NCBI RefSeq assembly: GCF_003076275.1
Contig: NZ_CP029064.1
Span: forward strand, 1,312,501-1,376,500
Length of the DNA: 64,000 nt
Direction of reading: 5' to 3'
Origin: Microbulbifer sp. A4B17
GTDB taxonomy: Bacteria; Pseudomonadota; Gammaproteobacteria; Pseudomonadales; Cellvibrionaceae
Shown here piece by piece: positions 17,836 through 27,312 of this stretch. Each line of letters opens with the position of its first letter. Position 1 is the stretch's first letter. The position numbers were made by a program, and so were the translations under genes. The notes beneath the pieces were generated by a model, which saw nothing but the letters and a program-made list of their open reading frames with translations, did not search any database and was not told the origin of the DNA.

Positions 17836-17892
17836 GAGTAACTCTTTGCAGGGGTGAGATAGTAGTCGTTTATTATAACCTGTTAATAGGGC

Positions 17893-17921
17893 TGGATCTT
17901 ATTCGTTTATGCCTCTATAAT
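17893..17921 (+). promoter_or_regulatory. Sigma-70-type promoter of the SRP RNA gene
   Basis: A perfect TATAAT lies at 17916-17921 with a weak -35 (TGGATC at 17893-17898) at 17-nt spacing. The following GC-rich stretch CGCGCCC is typical of the discriminator of growth-controlled stable RNA promoters. Confidence 0.65.
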
Positions 17922-17958
17922 CGCGCCCTCTTCGGATGCACTGGCACCGAAGATCGTT

Positions 17959-18073
<115 letters not shown>

Positions 18074-18317
18074 CAATCTCCCCCTTCTTTTTTCAAAAAC
18101 AATTCCCCTGATAAATCCCCGCTGAGAGTGTTTTGCTCGGCCGTGTCCTGGGTTCTTGATCTTTTCCTTACCAAATTTTTTCCCGCAAAGACGATATAAA
18201 AGGGGATTTTGTGTCGATCTGGCTCGATCTTCGGCCTTGCCGTCGCTGATTGAGTGGGGCTTATGCTATAAACGGCGTCAACTATAAGCAGATCTAAAAA
18301 TGATTCTTGAGGAGAAA

Positions 18318-20177
18318 ATGAAAAAAATTGCTCTCTCGATAGCGGTTGCCGTTGCACTGTCTGCCTGTGACAGTGGACAGCAAGCTGCAAAGCCAGTTGG
18401 TGTAGCCCAGGCGACGGCAGAAACCCCGGCCAACAATTCCCAGCTGACAGCCAAAGATGCTCAGGCTTTTCTTACGGATGCCCAGGCCCGTTTGGAAAAA
18501 ATGGGGCAGGAGGCAAGTCATGCAGCTTGGCTCGCTTCTACTTATATCAACATTGACTCCCAGTACGTGGAAGCTTTGGCCTCAGAGCGGTACACCACTC
18601 TGGCAGTAGAGCTGGCTTCAGAGGCGGCCAAATTTAACGATCTGGAGCTGGACCCGGACACCCGTCGCCAGTTGACCCTGCTCAAGCAGGGCTTGGTTTT
18701 CCCTGCACCGAAAGATCCTGCATTAACATCTGAGCTGGCGCAGATTGGCTCGAAAATGCAGGGCATGTATGGCGCTGGAAAATACTGCCGTGAAGATGGC
18801 GGTGAGGAAAAGTGCTACACCCTGACCGAGATGGGTCAGGTGATGGCGAAAAATCGCGACCCTGAATTACTCAAGGACCTGTGGGTTGGTTGGCGTAAAG
18901 TATCTCCTCCAATGAAGCCCTTGTATGAGCGTCAGGTAGAGATTGGCAACGCGGGCACCAAAGAATTGGGTTATGACAACCTGAGTGTATTCTGGCGCTC
19001 CAAATACGATATGGCCCCGGATGCCTTTGCAGCGGATATGGATGCCCAGTGGGGTAAAGTGAAGCCGTTGTATGAGGCTTTACACTGCCATGTACGCGCC
19101 AAGTTGAATGAACACTACGGCGATGATGTAGTGCCGGCGCAAGGTAAGATCCCTGCACACCTGCTGGGCAATATGTGGGCCCAGGAGTGGGGCAACGTCT
19201 ATGACCTGGTCAAAGATGGCGATATGCAGGCGCCCTATGACTTGACCCAGCTGGTTGTCGATTCCGGCATGAGTGAAAAAGACATGGTCAAAGTGGGTGA
19301 GAAGTTCTTTACCTCCTTGGGCTTTGAGCCTCTGCCCGAAACTTTCTGGGAGCGTTCCCAGTTCACTCAGCCCCGTGATCGCGATGTAGTTTGTCATGCC
19401 AGCGCCTGGAATATGGATGGGCAGGATGATCTCCGCATCAAGATGTGTATCAATAAAACTGGTGAAGATCTGGTAACCATCCACCACGAGTTGGGCCACA
19501 ACTTCTACCAGCGCATCTATAAGGACCAACCTTTCCTCTATAAGAATGGCGCCAACGATGGTTTCCATGAAGCTGTTGGTGACACTATCGCACTTTCCAT
19601 CACGCCCAAGTACCTGAAGGAAATTGGCTTGATGGATGAAGTGCCTGATGAGAGTAAAGATATCGGTTACTTGATGCAGCAGGCGCTGGATAAGATCGCT
19701 TTCTTGCCGTTCGGTCTGCTTGTCGACAAGTGGCGCTGGCAGGTATTCAACGGTGAAGTGAAGCCGGAAGATTACAACAAAGCCTGGTGGAAACTGCGTG
19801 AAGATTACCAGGGTATCGCTGCTCCGGTAGAGCGCTCTGAAGAGAACTTCGATCCGGGTGCCAAGTACCATATCCCAGGCAATACGCCTTACGCTCGCTA
19901 CTTCCTGGCGCGTATCCAGCAGTTCCAGTTCCACCGCGCGCTGTGCGAAGCCGCTGGTGAAACCGGACCGCTGCACCGCTGCTCCATTTACCAAAATGAT
20001 GAGGCCGGTAAGAAGCTGCGCGCTATGTTGGCAATGGGTGCAAGCAAGCCCTGGCCGGATGCTATGGAAGCGCTCACTGGCCAGCGCGACCTGGATGCTT
20101 CAGCCATTATCGATTACTTCCAGCCGCTGATGGCGTACCTGGAGGAGCAGAACCAAGGTCGTCAGTGCGGTTGGTAA
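18318..20177 (+). CDS. M2-family (ACE-like) peptidyl-dipeptidase, lipoprotein
   Basis: This 619-residue zinc metallopeptidase is related to angiotensin-converting enzyme and removes C-terminal dipeptides. A lipoprotein signal peptide (MKKIALSIAVAVALSAC) predicts lipid anchoring at Cys17. HELGH occupies 390-394, and Glu418 in HEAVGD sits 24 residues after, the exact spacing of the third zinc ligand in ACE. The start at 18318 follows a GAGGAGAAA SD; an earlier ATG overlaps that SD. Bacterial homologues act in the periplasm on peptides. It begins the series of envelope peptidases in this window. Confidence 0.93.
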   Translation: MKKIALSIAVAVALSACDSGQQAAKPVGVAQATAETPANNSQLTAKDAQAFLTDAQARLEKMGQEASHAAWLASTYINIDSQYVEALASERYTTLAVELASEAAKFNDLELDPDTRRQLTLLKQGLVFPAPKDPALTSELAQIGSKMQGMYGAGKYCREDGGEEKCYTLTEMGQVMAKNRDPELLKDLWVGWRKVSPPMKPLYERQVEIGNAGTKELGYDNLSVFWRSKYDMAPDAFAADMDAQWGKVKPLYEALHCHVRAKLNEHYGDDVVPAQGKIPAHLLGNMWAQEWGNVYDLVKDGDMQAPYDLTQLVVDSGMSEKDMVKVGEKFFTSLGFEPLPETFWERSQFTQPRDRDVVCHASAWNMDGQDDLRIKMCINKTGEDLVTIHHELGHNFYQRIYKDQPFLYKNGANDGFHEAVGDTIALSITPKYLKEIGLMDEVPDESKDIGYLMQQALDKIAFLPFGLLVDKWRWQVFNGEVKPEDYNKAWWKLREDYQGIAAPVERSEENFDPGAKYHIPGNTPYARYFLARIQQFQFHRALCEAAGETGPLHRCSIYQNDEAGKKLRAMLAMGASKPWPDAMEALTGQRDLDASAIIDYFQPLMAYLEEQNQGRQCGW

Positions 20178-20204
20178 TCTGAGCTTTTAATTTTGTCGGT
20201 ATTA

Positions 20205-20230
20205 GAAAAAGGGGCTTTGCCCCTTTTTCT
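20205..20230 (+). terminator. Intrinsic terminator after the M2 peptidase gene
   Basis: AAAAAGGGGC pairs perfectly with GCCCCTTTTT around TTT. The A-run and T-run flanks make it usable from both strands, covering the convergent DUF1116 gene as well. Confidence 0.85.
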
Positions 20231-20284
20231 GTTTTATGCGCACGTGAAATATGAACCTTGGGTATTAGTTGTGAGGCTCAGTTA

Positions 20285-21601
20285 TTAGTGGACAGGGGGT
20301 TGCTCTTCCTCTGAGTTTAGGAAGCTGGCAGCAGCATTTAAAAATGCTTCCAGTGGCGGGTGGAGAGACCCGGTACCGACTTGATAGCGGTTCATGCTTT
20401 TGTGGGCCAAGCCAGAATTAATTGTTGGTGTCGTACCGGTCCTGATAATTTTAAGCAGGTCGAATCCAAGAGGGGCGCCTCTCCCCTCGATGCCTGGAGT
20501 AACGACAAAGTCACTTTCCGAGTGGCAGATATCGTACATTTTCAGTATGTTGTCGATGTTGTCTTGGTATGTTCCTGAGAATATTTTGTGAGTGCCGCCA
20601 AAACCCATAGTCTCGGTGATGGCGCTGTCTCCCATGTCTCGATTGACATCTGCGGGAGTGATTCCAGGCATTAACAATCCATGGCCAACCCCAGCCAAGC
20701 CGGTGAACCAAGCTTTATCCAACCCTGAAACTTGAATACCAAATTCCGTCCCATTGCGAGCCATGGTTGTAATAATGCTGCTGTGAGGGATGCCGCTGCC
20801 TGCATCGGAAATAAGTTTGCAGGTGGCCATGATTGGGTTTAACGGGAATGTCTCATCCTTGTAAATTTGGTTCGCAATCTTTTCAATATCTTTTCGCTTT
20901 TTGCTGGCCCGAATAACCCCTGGCATTAAAATTCTGGAGAAAATCAGTGTTGCGGCATTAGTCATGACATGGCAGTCATCTCCCATAAGAAGACTCCGAC
21001 CAATTATCGGTACGAAATCAATTCCGCCTTCATCTAGAATTGCTTGATTTAATACGGGAGCAATTTCGTCCTCTATCCAGCGAAGGTAATTGATTGCTGA
21101 TTTATCGTAGACACCAAAGCGGATAGAGCTGCCGCGGTAATCGGCACGATCATCGCTGAGATTGGAGTAGGCGCGATTACCAGATAGCTTATCTTCGACA
21201 ATATACACAGACATTGAATAGGTAATAATGCCTGCCATTGGCCCGACGGCATTGTGGTTATGGCAGGGCTCAAGATCAACCTGGCCTTCCTCCATAACCT
21301 GTTCGGCTTCGGCTTTATCTTTAGCGAACCCCTCATAAATTAGACCGGCAATTATTGCGCCCTTTAATGGACCTGATGCCCGTTGCCAGGTTATTGGAGG
21401 GCCGGCATGCAGAATTAAATTTTTTCGCATTCCGGGAATGTTGTCGCTCGCTTTACCTATCCCGATCAAAATCGGCACAGCCTGCTTCATGCGTTTAACA
21501 GATTCGTCATTAGCTTGCTGATTGAGTGCTTGGAACTCAGGGGTTGCCAGTTTATGGAGGATTTCTTCAGTGCTGGGCCTGAATTCAATATCTGTTCTCA
21601 T
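20285..21601 (-). CDS. DUF1116 protein, AllG/YlbE-like
   Basis: This cytosolic protein of 438 residues belongs to DUF1116, typified by E. coli YlbE (AllG). Recognisable stretches include LHAGPPITWQRASGPLKGA, EPCHNHNAVGPMAGI, GDDCHVMTNAAT and NGTEFGIQVSGL. In E. coli, AllF, AllG and AllH together act as oxamate carbamoyltransferase in allantoin breakdown. Here no AllF (FdrA), AllH or carbamate kinase gene is adjacent, so the reaction is unknown. The gene starts 2 nt after the stop of the PilJ-domain gene, so the two are probably one transcript. Confidence 0.8.
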   Translation of the reverse strand: MRTDIEFRPSTEEILHKLATPEFQALNQQANDESVKRMKQAVPILIGIGKASDNIPGMRKNLILHAGPPITWQRASGPLKGAIIAGLIYEGFAKDKAEAEQVMEEGQVDLEPCHNHNAVGPMAGIITYSMSVYIVEDKLSGNRAYSNLSDDRADYRGSSIRFGVYDKSAINYLRWIEDEIAPVLNQAILDEGGIDFVPIIGRSLLMGDDCHVMTNAATLIFSRILMPGVIRASKKRKDIEKIANQIYKDETFPLNPIMATCKLISDAGSGIPHSSIITTMARNGTEFGIQVSGLDKAWFTGLAGVGHGLLMPGITPADVNRDMGDSAITETMGFGGTHKIFSGTYQDNIDNILKMYDICHSESDFVVTPGIEGRGAPLGFDLLKIIRTGTTPTINSGLAHKSMNRYQVGTGSLHPPLEAFLNAAASFLNSEEEQPPVH

Positions 21602-21603
21602 CC

Positions 21604-22377
21604 CTACTTCCCTGAATTTAACAACTCAGCATATTGTTCAGTAATGACGTTCATATTGCGTAGCATCAGATCAGTGGTGCCAGTGATTACCTGAATTTGG
21701 CGCTTTTCAGATATTTTCATATCTCCCTCAAACCCCCGGCTGGCGTAACTCAGATGGTCTTTTGCCTTTCGTAGGTTGTCATTGATCTCTGGAGTATTGA
21801 GGGGGCTCTCCAATAGCTGGTTCAGTCGGTTGGAGTACTCGGAGAGATCTTCTTGCAATCCGGTTTCGGCATCATCTAAAGATACTTCCCAAAGTTTAGC
21901 AGCGTAGTTCTTGGCGATTCTCTGGGAGAGCATGCGCTGACGACCGGCGATATTAATGAGTTCGGCGCTGTTGTGGTTGGCGACTTGCTGGAGTTTGACC
22001 ACATAGGTGTGGGCAGCAGAAAGAAGGGAGTTGCTACGCTTAAATAATTCGCTGGCGCTTTGTTTATTGACGGGTTGTGAGGCGACAGACTCAAACGCTT
22101 TCCATTCTCTTTCAACTTTAACAAGTTGATCTCTGATCTTTTCTGCGCCATGAAAATTACTTAGTTTTTCGTGGTTCTTTTTAAACTCGTGAATTGATCG
22201 GGCAAATACTTTTTCGTGGCGCTCTGCATCCGGTTGAATGCCACGCAAGATGTAAGTCTGGGTGATGCGTTGAGATAGCATTCTTTGTCGACCAGCCGTA
22301 TTGATGGCGTCTCCCATAGAAAAAGCTGCGACATCTAGGCTTAAGATTAACAAGATAAATACTGCTGACAACTTCAT
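21604..22377 (-). CDS. Periplasmic protein with two PilJ/NarX-type sensor domains
   Basis: This product has 257 residues with a signal peptide (about 1-18) and no membrane anchor or cytoplasmic signalling part. The motif INTAGRQRMLSQRI at 25-38 recurs as INIAGRQRMLSQRI at 141-154, so two copies of the PilJ N-terminal domain (also the nitrate-sensor fold of NarX) are present, mostly helical. In sensors this motif binds small anions such as nitrate. As a free periplasmic protein it may be a ligand-binding partner. It is transcribed with the DUF1116 gene; the ATG has no strong SD. Confidence 0.8.
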   Translation of the reverse strand: MKLSAVFILLILSLDVAAFSMGDAINTAGRQRMLSQRITQTYILRGIQPDAERHEKVFARSIHEFKKNHEKLSNFHGAEKIRDQLVKVEREWKAFESVASQPVNKQSASELFKRSNSLLSAAHTYVVKLQQVANHNSAELINIAGRQRMLSQRIAKNYAAKLWEVSLDDAETGLQEDLSEYSNRLNQLLESPLNTPEINDNLRKAKDHLSYASRGFEGDMKISEKRQIQVITGTTDLMLRNMNVITEQYAELLNSGK

Positions 22378-22819
22378 GATTTTACTCTTGTAGTTTGACT
22401 TACTTCACAATTTAAGTGGGTTTGATGTTTGCAATGCATGCGTGATCCCTCTCGGTTAATGAGAGGCCGCAGAGGTATTGCGGAGTTATTCAGAGATCCT
22501 TGAGTAACAGTGATGTGAGGTTATAGGGGCTGCTTTCTGAATAAGGTGATTTTGAACAATATTGATAAGTTAAACAAATAAGCTCCAGATTCCATTGATT
22601 GAGCAAAAATAAATAATTTAAATATGCTGTTAAGAGATGTGATTTTGCAAACTCATCTGGTTTTAGGATTTGACGTTCCTTATATCAAATTTAAGGATGG
22701 AGATATCTAACCCTTTTTTTCGATGTTAACGCTTTGGTGGTACTTGGATTGGGGGTGAGGGGGAGCTTTCTGAGGAGTGGATTGTTGTGGGGTTTATGGG
22801 GGTTGATAATAGCTGGAAA
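22378..22819. other. Intergenic region upstream of the PilJ-domain gene
   Basis: About 440 nt of AT-rich sequence without a credible gene. It should hold the promoter of the PilJ-domain/DUF1116 operon. I see no clear operator beyond short AT runs. Confidence 0.4.
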
Positions 22820-22850
22820 TAAAAAAGGCCCTACCAGGGGTAGAGCCTTC
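22820..22850 (-). terminator. Intrinsic terminator of the fadL-type gene
   Basis: On the minus strand GGCTCTACC pairs with GGTAGGGCC (one G-T pair) around CCT and is followed by TTTTTTAT. It lies 26 nt beyond the FadL stop codon. Confidence 0.85.
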
Positions 22851-22875
22851 GTATTACCAAGCGTGGTAAGGGGGC

Positions 22876-24279
22876 TTAGAACTGATAGTTCAGAGCCAAG
22901 CTGAACAGGTAAGCTTCGGTCTTGGTGGTGCCGCCGTCGAAGTAGGTAATCAGGGCGTCACTAATGTTGTTAGCTTCCTGAATAACTTCGTCATCACCCC
23001 AGATATAGGCGAAAGCACCATCAACAGTGAGTTTGTCTGTCAGTGAGTAGGTACCACCAACAGTCAGCCACTGGCGATCAGTGTCAGGGATTGACAGTGT
23101 CCGCCAGGTAATCGGGAGGTCTTCATCCACTAATGCTGAGAGTTCTTCAGTTTCCTCTCTGTTCAAACCGTCGCGCGCAGCGCCTTGGTCGTAGGCGTAA
23201 CCAAAGCGGAAGGTCCACTCGTCATTGCAGTAGTATTCACCGGCGATGCTGAAGCGAGAACCGCTCTTAAAGTTTTCTTCTTTCAGCAGCAGTGGGTTGA
23301 ACTCTTCACCGGCGGAAGGAATAAAGGCTTCAAGGCGCTCGAAACGGTCCCAGTTGGTCCACATGTAACCCAGCGCAAGACCCCAATTGTTGTTGAAGCG
23401 ATGGTAGAAACCCAGCTCCAGAGTATCTGGCAGGTTCAGGGTCAGGTTGCCGGAAGTGTCGTCAAACGGGTCCAGTGGGCTCGGGGCAATGTCGGAGCTA
23501 ATTTCACCTTTAATCTTGGGATCGTACTTGGCGTGGTAAGAAATACCGGCGCGAGTGTTATCGCTGATGCGCCACAGGCCGCCAATGGTCCAGCTCAGGT
23601 CCCAGGCATCCCCTTTTACGTCCAGCACGGTGGCGCCGGCGGGGTTAAACCCAAAAACAGGCTCTACAACGTCACCGAGCAGGAAATCATCGGGGAAGGT
23701 AGTGTTCAGCTCTGCATCGACGTAGAAGATATTGGCCGCAATACCAACGCTGAACTGATCATTAAAGTCATAGGCCACAGAAGGTTGGATATTAACAGTC
23801 AGCAAAGAGGTTTTATTCGCGATAGTGGTTGCTGCGAAGCTATCCGGGAAGTCAGTTTCCAGGCCGAAATCAGTATACATGGCCAGGCCCCAGGACCATT
23901 CATCATTGATAGGGGCAGCCAGGTAGCCATTGGGGATTACTGCACTGGTGGCGTAGTCTTTGGCGCTTGCTGGTGTAGTGGCTGATATGTAACCCGTCTC
24001 TGGGCTTCCTACGAAATAGGTCACGTCACCATCTACATCGATCTCGGGGTCAACGTAAGTAGCACCAAGAGAAATGGTGTAGGTGTTGAACAATGCTGAG
24101 CCCGCTGGGTTACGAGCCAAAATTGCGGCGTTGTCGCCGATGGTGTTTTCGGCGGCAAAAGCACGGCCAAGGCCTGATGCACTGGTTTCCTGCAAGTAGA
24201 AACCTGCAGCCATAGCGCCTTGGGAAACGGAGCTGATCGCTGCGGCCAGAACTGCGTGTCGCAGGTAATTTTTATTCAT
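22876..24279 (-). CDS. fadL: Outer membrane FadL/OmpP1-type transporter
   Basis: A 467-residue outer membrane beta-barrel for uptake of long-chain fatty acids or other hydrophobic compounds. After a signal peptide ending near GAMA, the mature start GFYLQETSASGLGRAFAAEN is the FadL hatch motif, followed by NPAGSALF. The C-terminus ends in Tyr-Gln-Phe (LNYQF), the usual OMP insertion signal. Length and two-residue alternation of the barrel strands fit the family. It is monocistronic with its own terminator. Which hydrophobic substrate it carries is not readable. Confidence 0.92.
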   Translation of the reverse strand: MNKNYLRHAVLAAAISSVSQGAMAAGFYLQETSASGLGRAFAAENTIGDNAAILARNPAGSALFNTYTISLGATYVDPEIDVDGDVTYFVGSPETGYISATTPASAKDYATSAVIPNGYLAAPINDEWSWGLAMYTDFGLETDFPDSFAATTIANKTSLLTVNIQPSVAYDFNDQFSVGIAANIFYVDAELNTTFPDDFLLGDVVEPVFGFNPAGATVLDVKGDAWDLSWTIGGLWRISDNTRAGISYHAKYDPKIKGEISSDIAPSPLDPFDDTSGNLTLNLPDTLELGFYHRFNNNWGLALGYMWTNWDRFERLEAFIPSAGEEFNPLLLKEENFKSGSRFSIAGEYYCNDEWTFRFGYAYDQGAARDGLNREETEELSALVDEDLPITWRTLSIPDTDRQWLTVGGTYSLTDKLTVDGAFAYIWGDDEVIQEANNISDALITYFDGGTTKTEAYLFSLALNYQF

Positions 24280-24523
24280 GAGAACCCATCTCTAAGTCTG
24301 CTGATTACTGAAAGCCATAAACAGGTTGGAACAAACTCTGCTATAGCAGGAAGGCCTTTAGACTTATATAAGTACCTTCCACTTCCGTAGCAAATCCCTT
24401 ACTAAAAAGTCTAGCAATATGACATTGCCCTAGTGAGGGAGAGGAGTGACTTTATAAAGACAATGGGGACAAAAAGCTATCCAAGTCGACGGATTTTTTT
24501 TCATTACTCGAAAATGTGGCCAT

Positions 24524-25228
24524 TTATTGGCTGGCAGCGACTTTTTCTCCGTTGATGGATAAATTTGTCAGGTTGATTTGATATCTTTTGCCATTTTCTT
24601 CTCTTTGAATAAGTTTCACCAGAGCGTAGTTCCATTGAGGCGCGATCCAGACAGTTGTCTCTCTCCCTGAGTCCTTACTTCTCACCCGAGCGACTTTAAT
24701 TGTCTCCACCGGACCCAGGGGCGTTTTTAAGGTTTCAGTGCCAACCTGATTGAATTTGTAGTCGCGGATTTTTTTGCCATCGGCAACTTTGTACTGCAGG
24801 TCTGTTTTTCCTGCGGCGATGTCCAGCGCCAGTTGGATTTGGTAGCTCACTTTATCGAGAATATTTGGCGGCGCATCTTCAAGGTTCCGTTCTGGGTTGT
24901 GGACGTTGAGGACCAAACCTTTTGAGGGTTCGAAGTTGAGGGCGGTGGTGCGGTCACGGCCTAGGCCTTTGCGGCGATACTCGTAATGATGGGGTGTAAT
25001 ATGGCCGCCCTGGCTGGTAAAACGAGAGTATTCTTTAATACTGGCGAATAGAGCGCTGCTATCAAAATCCAGGCGCCAGTTTCCATCCTGGCCGGATAAT
25101 TCCCGGGTGGCGGTAATACTGATCCCGTTAAATCGGGCAGCGTAGGTGGCTTTGAAAGGTTCCAGCTCAGCGGCAATTGCTTGGCCGGTTATCAAAAAAA
25201 GAAACAGAAAAGTAGAAAGAAGGCGCAC
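24524..25228 (-). CDS. DUF3108 periplasmic protein
   Basis: This is a 234-residue protein with a signal peptide (RLLSTFLFLFLITGQAIA) and a DUF3108 domain (PFKATYAARFNGI at the start, YEYRRKGLGRDRT, GPVETIKVARVR, TTVWIAPQWNYALVKLIQRE). The family is predicted to be a beta-rich periplasmic protein of unknown function. GTG at 25228 gives the best signal peptide; an in-frame TTG at 25243 is the alternative. A DUF3108 gene next to purN-purM is a recurring order in Pseudomonas-like genomes, as seen here. Confidence 0.88.
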   Translation of the reverse strand: MRLLSTFLFLFLITGQAIAAELEPFKATYAARFNGISITATRELSGQDGNWRLDFDSSALFASIKEYSRFTSQGGHITPHHYEYRRKGLGRDRTTALNFEPSKGLVLNVHNPERNLEDAPPNILDKVSYQIQLALDIAAGKTDLQYKVADGKKIRDYKFNQVGTETLKTPLGPVETIKVARVRSKDSGRETTVWIAPQWNYALVKLIQREENGKRYQINLTNLSINGEKVAASQ

Positions 25229-25329
25229 TGTGATATCCCACAAAAAACTGAACCCTCTTGAATACTAGCTGGCGAGGCGCGCAAAGTACATTGAAGGACT
25301 TTTACCCTGCCAGCTAACAAGGGTTGGTT

Positions 25330-25974
25330 TTATGCGGAAACTTGCACCCCGTGATGGGGTAATAATTCACCATCAAACCGAACTCGATCATCAGCCATTT
25401 GCAGGCGTTGCTGGGCAAACCAGGTAACCGCCATGGGGTAAATGATGTGTTCTTGAATCTGCACTCGCTTTGCCAGCAGCTCTGGAGTGTCTCCTTCCTT
25501 TACAGGAACAATGGCTTGGACGATAGGTGGGCCGCCATCGAGTTCCTCGGTGACAAAATGCACGGTTACGCCGTGTTCTTTGTCCCCGGCTTCCAGCGCC
25601 CGCTTGTGGGTATGCAGGCCCTGGTATTTGGGCAATAGGGAAGGGTGGATATTGATCAGGCGGCCGCTGTAGTGGCGCACAAAGTCGGGCGTCAAAATAC
25701 GCATAAACCCAGCCAGTACAACCAGGTCTGGTTTGCACTTGTCGATCTCTTCGATCAAGGCGTGATCGAAGGTCTCTCTGCTGGAGTAATTGCGGTGATT
25801 CACCACAGAGGTTGGAACGCCTGCCTGTTCTGCACGAGTCAATCCGTAGGCGTCTGCCTTATTGCTGACAACTGTGCTCACGGAAAAGGGCGCATCTACC
25901 TGCGCAGCGGCATCCAGCAGTGCTTGCAGATTGCTGCCACTGCCGGAGATCAATACGGCAACTCTACAAGACAT
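25330..25974 (-). CDS. purN: Phosphoribosylglycinamide formyltransferase 1
   Basis: PurN transfers a formyl group from 10-formyl-THF to GAR, step three of purine synthesis. The 214-residue product has VLISGSGSNLQALLDA near the N-terminus, the catalytic block INIHPSLLPKYQGLHTHKRAL with Asn/His, and HFVTEELDGGPPIVQ with the active-site Asp. Its ATG shares one base with the purM TAA stop, so the two are translationally coupled. Confidence 0.97.
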   Translation of the reverse strand: MSCRVAVLISGSGSNLQALLDAAAQVDAPFSVSTVVSNKADAYGLTRAEQAGVPTSVVNHRNYSSRETFDHALIEEIDKCKPDLVVLAGFMRILTPDFVRHYSGRLINIHPSLLPKYQGLHTHKRALEAGDKEHGVTVHFVTEELDGGPPIVQAIVPVKEGDTPELLAKRVQIQEHIIYPMAVTWFAQQRLQMADDRVRFDGELLPHHGVQVSA

Positions 25975-27035
25975 TACAGCCCCGCCAGCTCTACAGCTTC
26001 TGCCCCTTCTTTGGCATCTTCGATGGTGCCGACAACAAAGGCGTCTTCGCCCAGTTGCTTAAGGGTTGCCAGGGCCAGCTCGGACTGCTCTTCAGGCACG
26101 CAAATTACCATACCAACGCCGCAGTTAAAGGTGCGGTACATCTCGCGGCTATCGATATTGCCTGCGTCGCGCAGCCAGTTAAATACGGGGGGCATTTCCC
26201 AACTGGTGACATCTATACATGCGCTGCAGCCTTCGGGCAGTACGCGGGGCAGGTTTTCCAGTAAGCCGCCACCGGTGATATGGCTGAGTGCGTTTACCTG
26301 GCAGGTCTTCATTAATTGCAGCAGGTTTTTAACGTAGATACGAGTCGGGGCCATCAAGGCTTTGGCCAGGGTTTCACCACCGATATTCTGCTGGAGGTCG
26401 GCATCGCTGACTTCGAGAACCTTGCGGATCAGGGAGTAACCATTGGAATGTGGGCCGCTGGAGGCCAGGCCGATCAATACGTCGCCAGCTTTAACCTTGC
26501 TGCCGTCGATGATTTCGGATTTTTCTACAACACCGGTACAGAAGCCTGCCAGGTCGTAGTCATCTCCCTCGTACATGCCGGGCATTTCTGCGGTTTCGCC
26601 GCCAACCAGTGCACAGCCTGACAGCTCGCAGCCTTTGCCAATACCGGTAACGACTTCTGCAGCAATATCGACATTCAGTTTGCCAGTTGCGTAGTAGTCG
26701 AGGAAGAAGAGTGGCTCGGCACCGGCGACAATCAGATCGTTGACACACATGGCGACCAGGTCGATACCGATGGTGTCGTGGATACCCAGATCCATCGCCA
26801 GGCGCAATTTGGTACCCACGCCATCAGTGCCGGAAACCAGGACTGGCTCTTTATAGCCACTTGGGAGTTCACACAGGGCGCCGAATCCTCCCAGTCCACC
26901 CATTACCTCGGGACGGGATGTGCGTTTGGCGACATTTTTGATGCGCTCTACCAATGCATTACCTGCATCGATATCGACACCGGCATCTTTATAAGAAAGG
27001 GATGTTTGCGTAGATTGCGGCTTGGAATCGCTCAT
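25974..27035 (-). CDS. purM: Phosphoribosylformylglycinamidine cyclo-ligase
   Basis: PurM (AIR synthetase) closes the imidazole ring in step five of purine synthesis using ATP. The 353-residue sequence starts [18 protein letters not shown] and has [41 protein letters not shown] and [16 protein letters not shown], all family hallmarks. An AGGAAG SD precedes the ATG. It is first in the purM-purN unit and divergent from the DUF2066 gene. Confidence 0.97.
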   Translation of the reverse strand: MSDSKPQSTQTSLSYKDAGVDIDAGNALVERIKNVAKRTSRPEVMGGLGGFGALCELPSGYKEPVLVSGTDGVGTKLRLAMDLGIHDTIGIDLVAMCVNDLIVAGAEPLFFLDYYATGKLNVDIAAEVVTGIGKGCELSGCALVGGETAEMPGMYEGDDYDLAGFCTGVVEKSEIIDGSKVKAGDVLIGLASSGPHSNGYSLIRKVLEVSDADLQQNIGGETLAKALMAPTRIYVKNLLQLMKTCQVNALSHITGGGLLENLPRVLPEGCSACIDVTSWEMPPVFNWLRDAGNIDSREMYRTFNCGVGMVICVPEEQSELALATLKQLGEDAFVVGTIEDAKEGAEAVELAGL

Positions 27036-27312
27036 GATTCTTCCTGCGGTGGGTATTCGAAGGGCGCGTATTCTATCTGGGTCTTGCCTCGGTAGCCACG
27101 CCCAGACGGCATCTCAAAGGGGGATTTCGGCATTTTCTCGCCATTTGAACTGTGAAATCACTCCGATAGTGAGAACTCGGGGCTGAGAGAAACGTCTGAC
27201 GCTGATACAATAGCCGCAATTTTTAGTCCGCCCTAAAATCTGGCGCCTTGCACATCGATAATAAATTCTGCAAGCTCAGGGGCGGAAAATAAGAGGTTTG
27301 GAGAGAAGTCCT

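Noticed and set aside
19080-19994. 304-codon minus-strand frame inside the M2 peptidase gene
   Set aside because: Antisense shadow of a gene with clear HExxH and family alignment.
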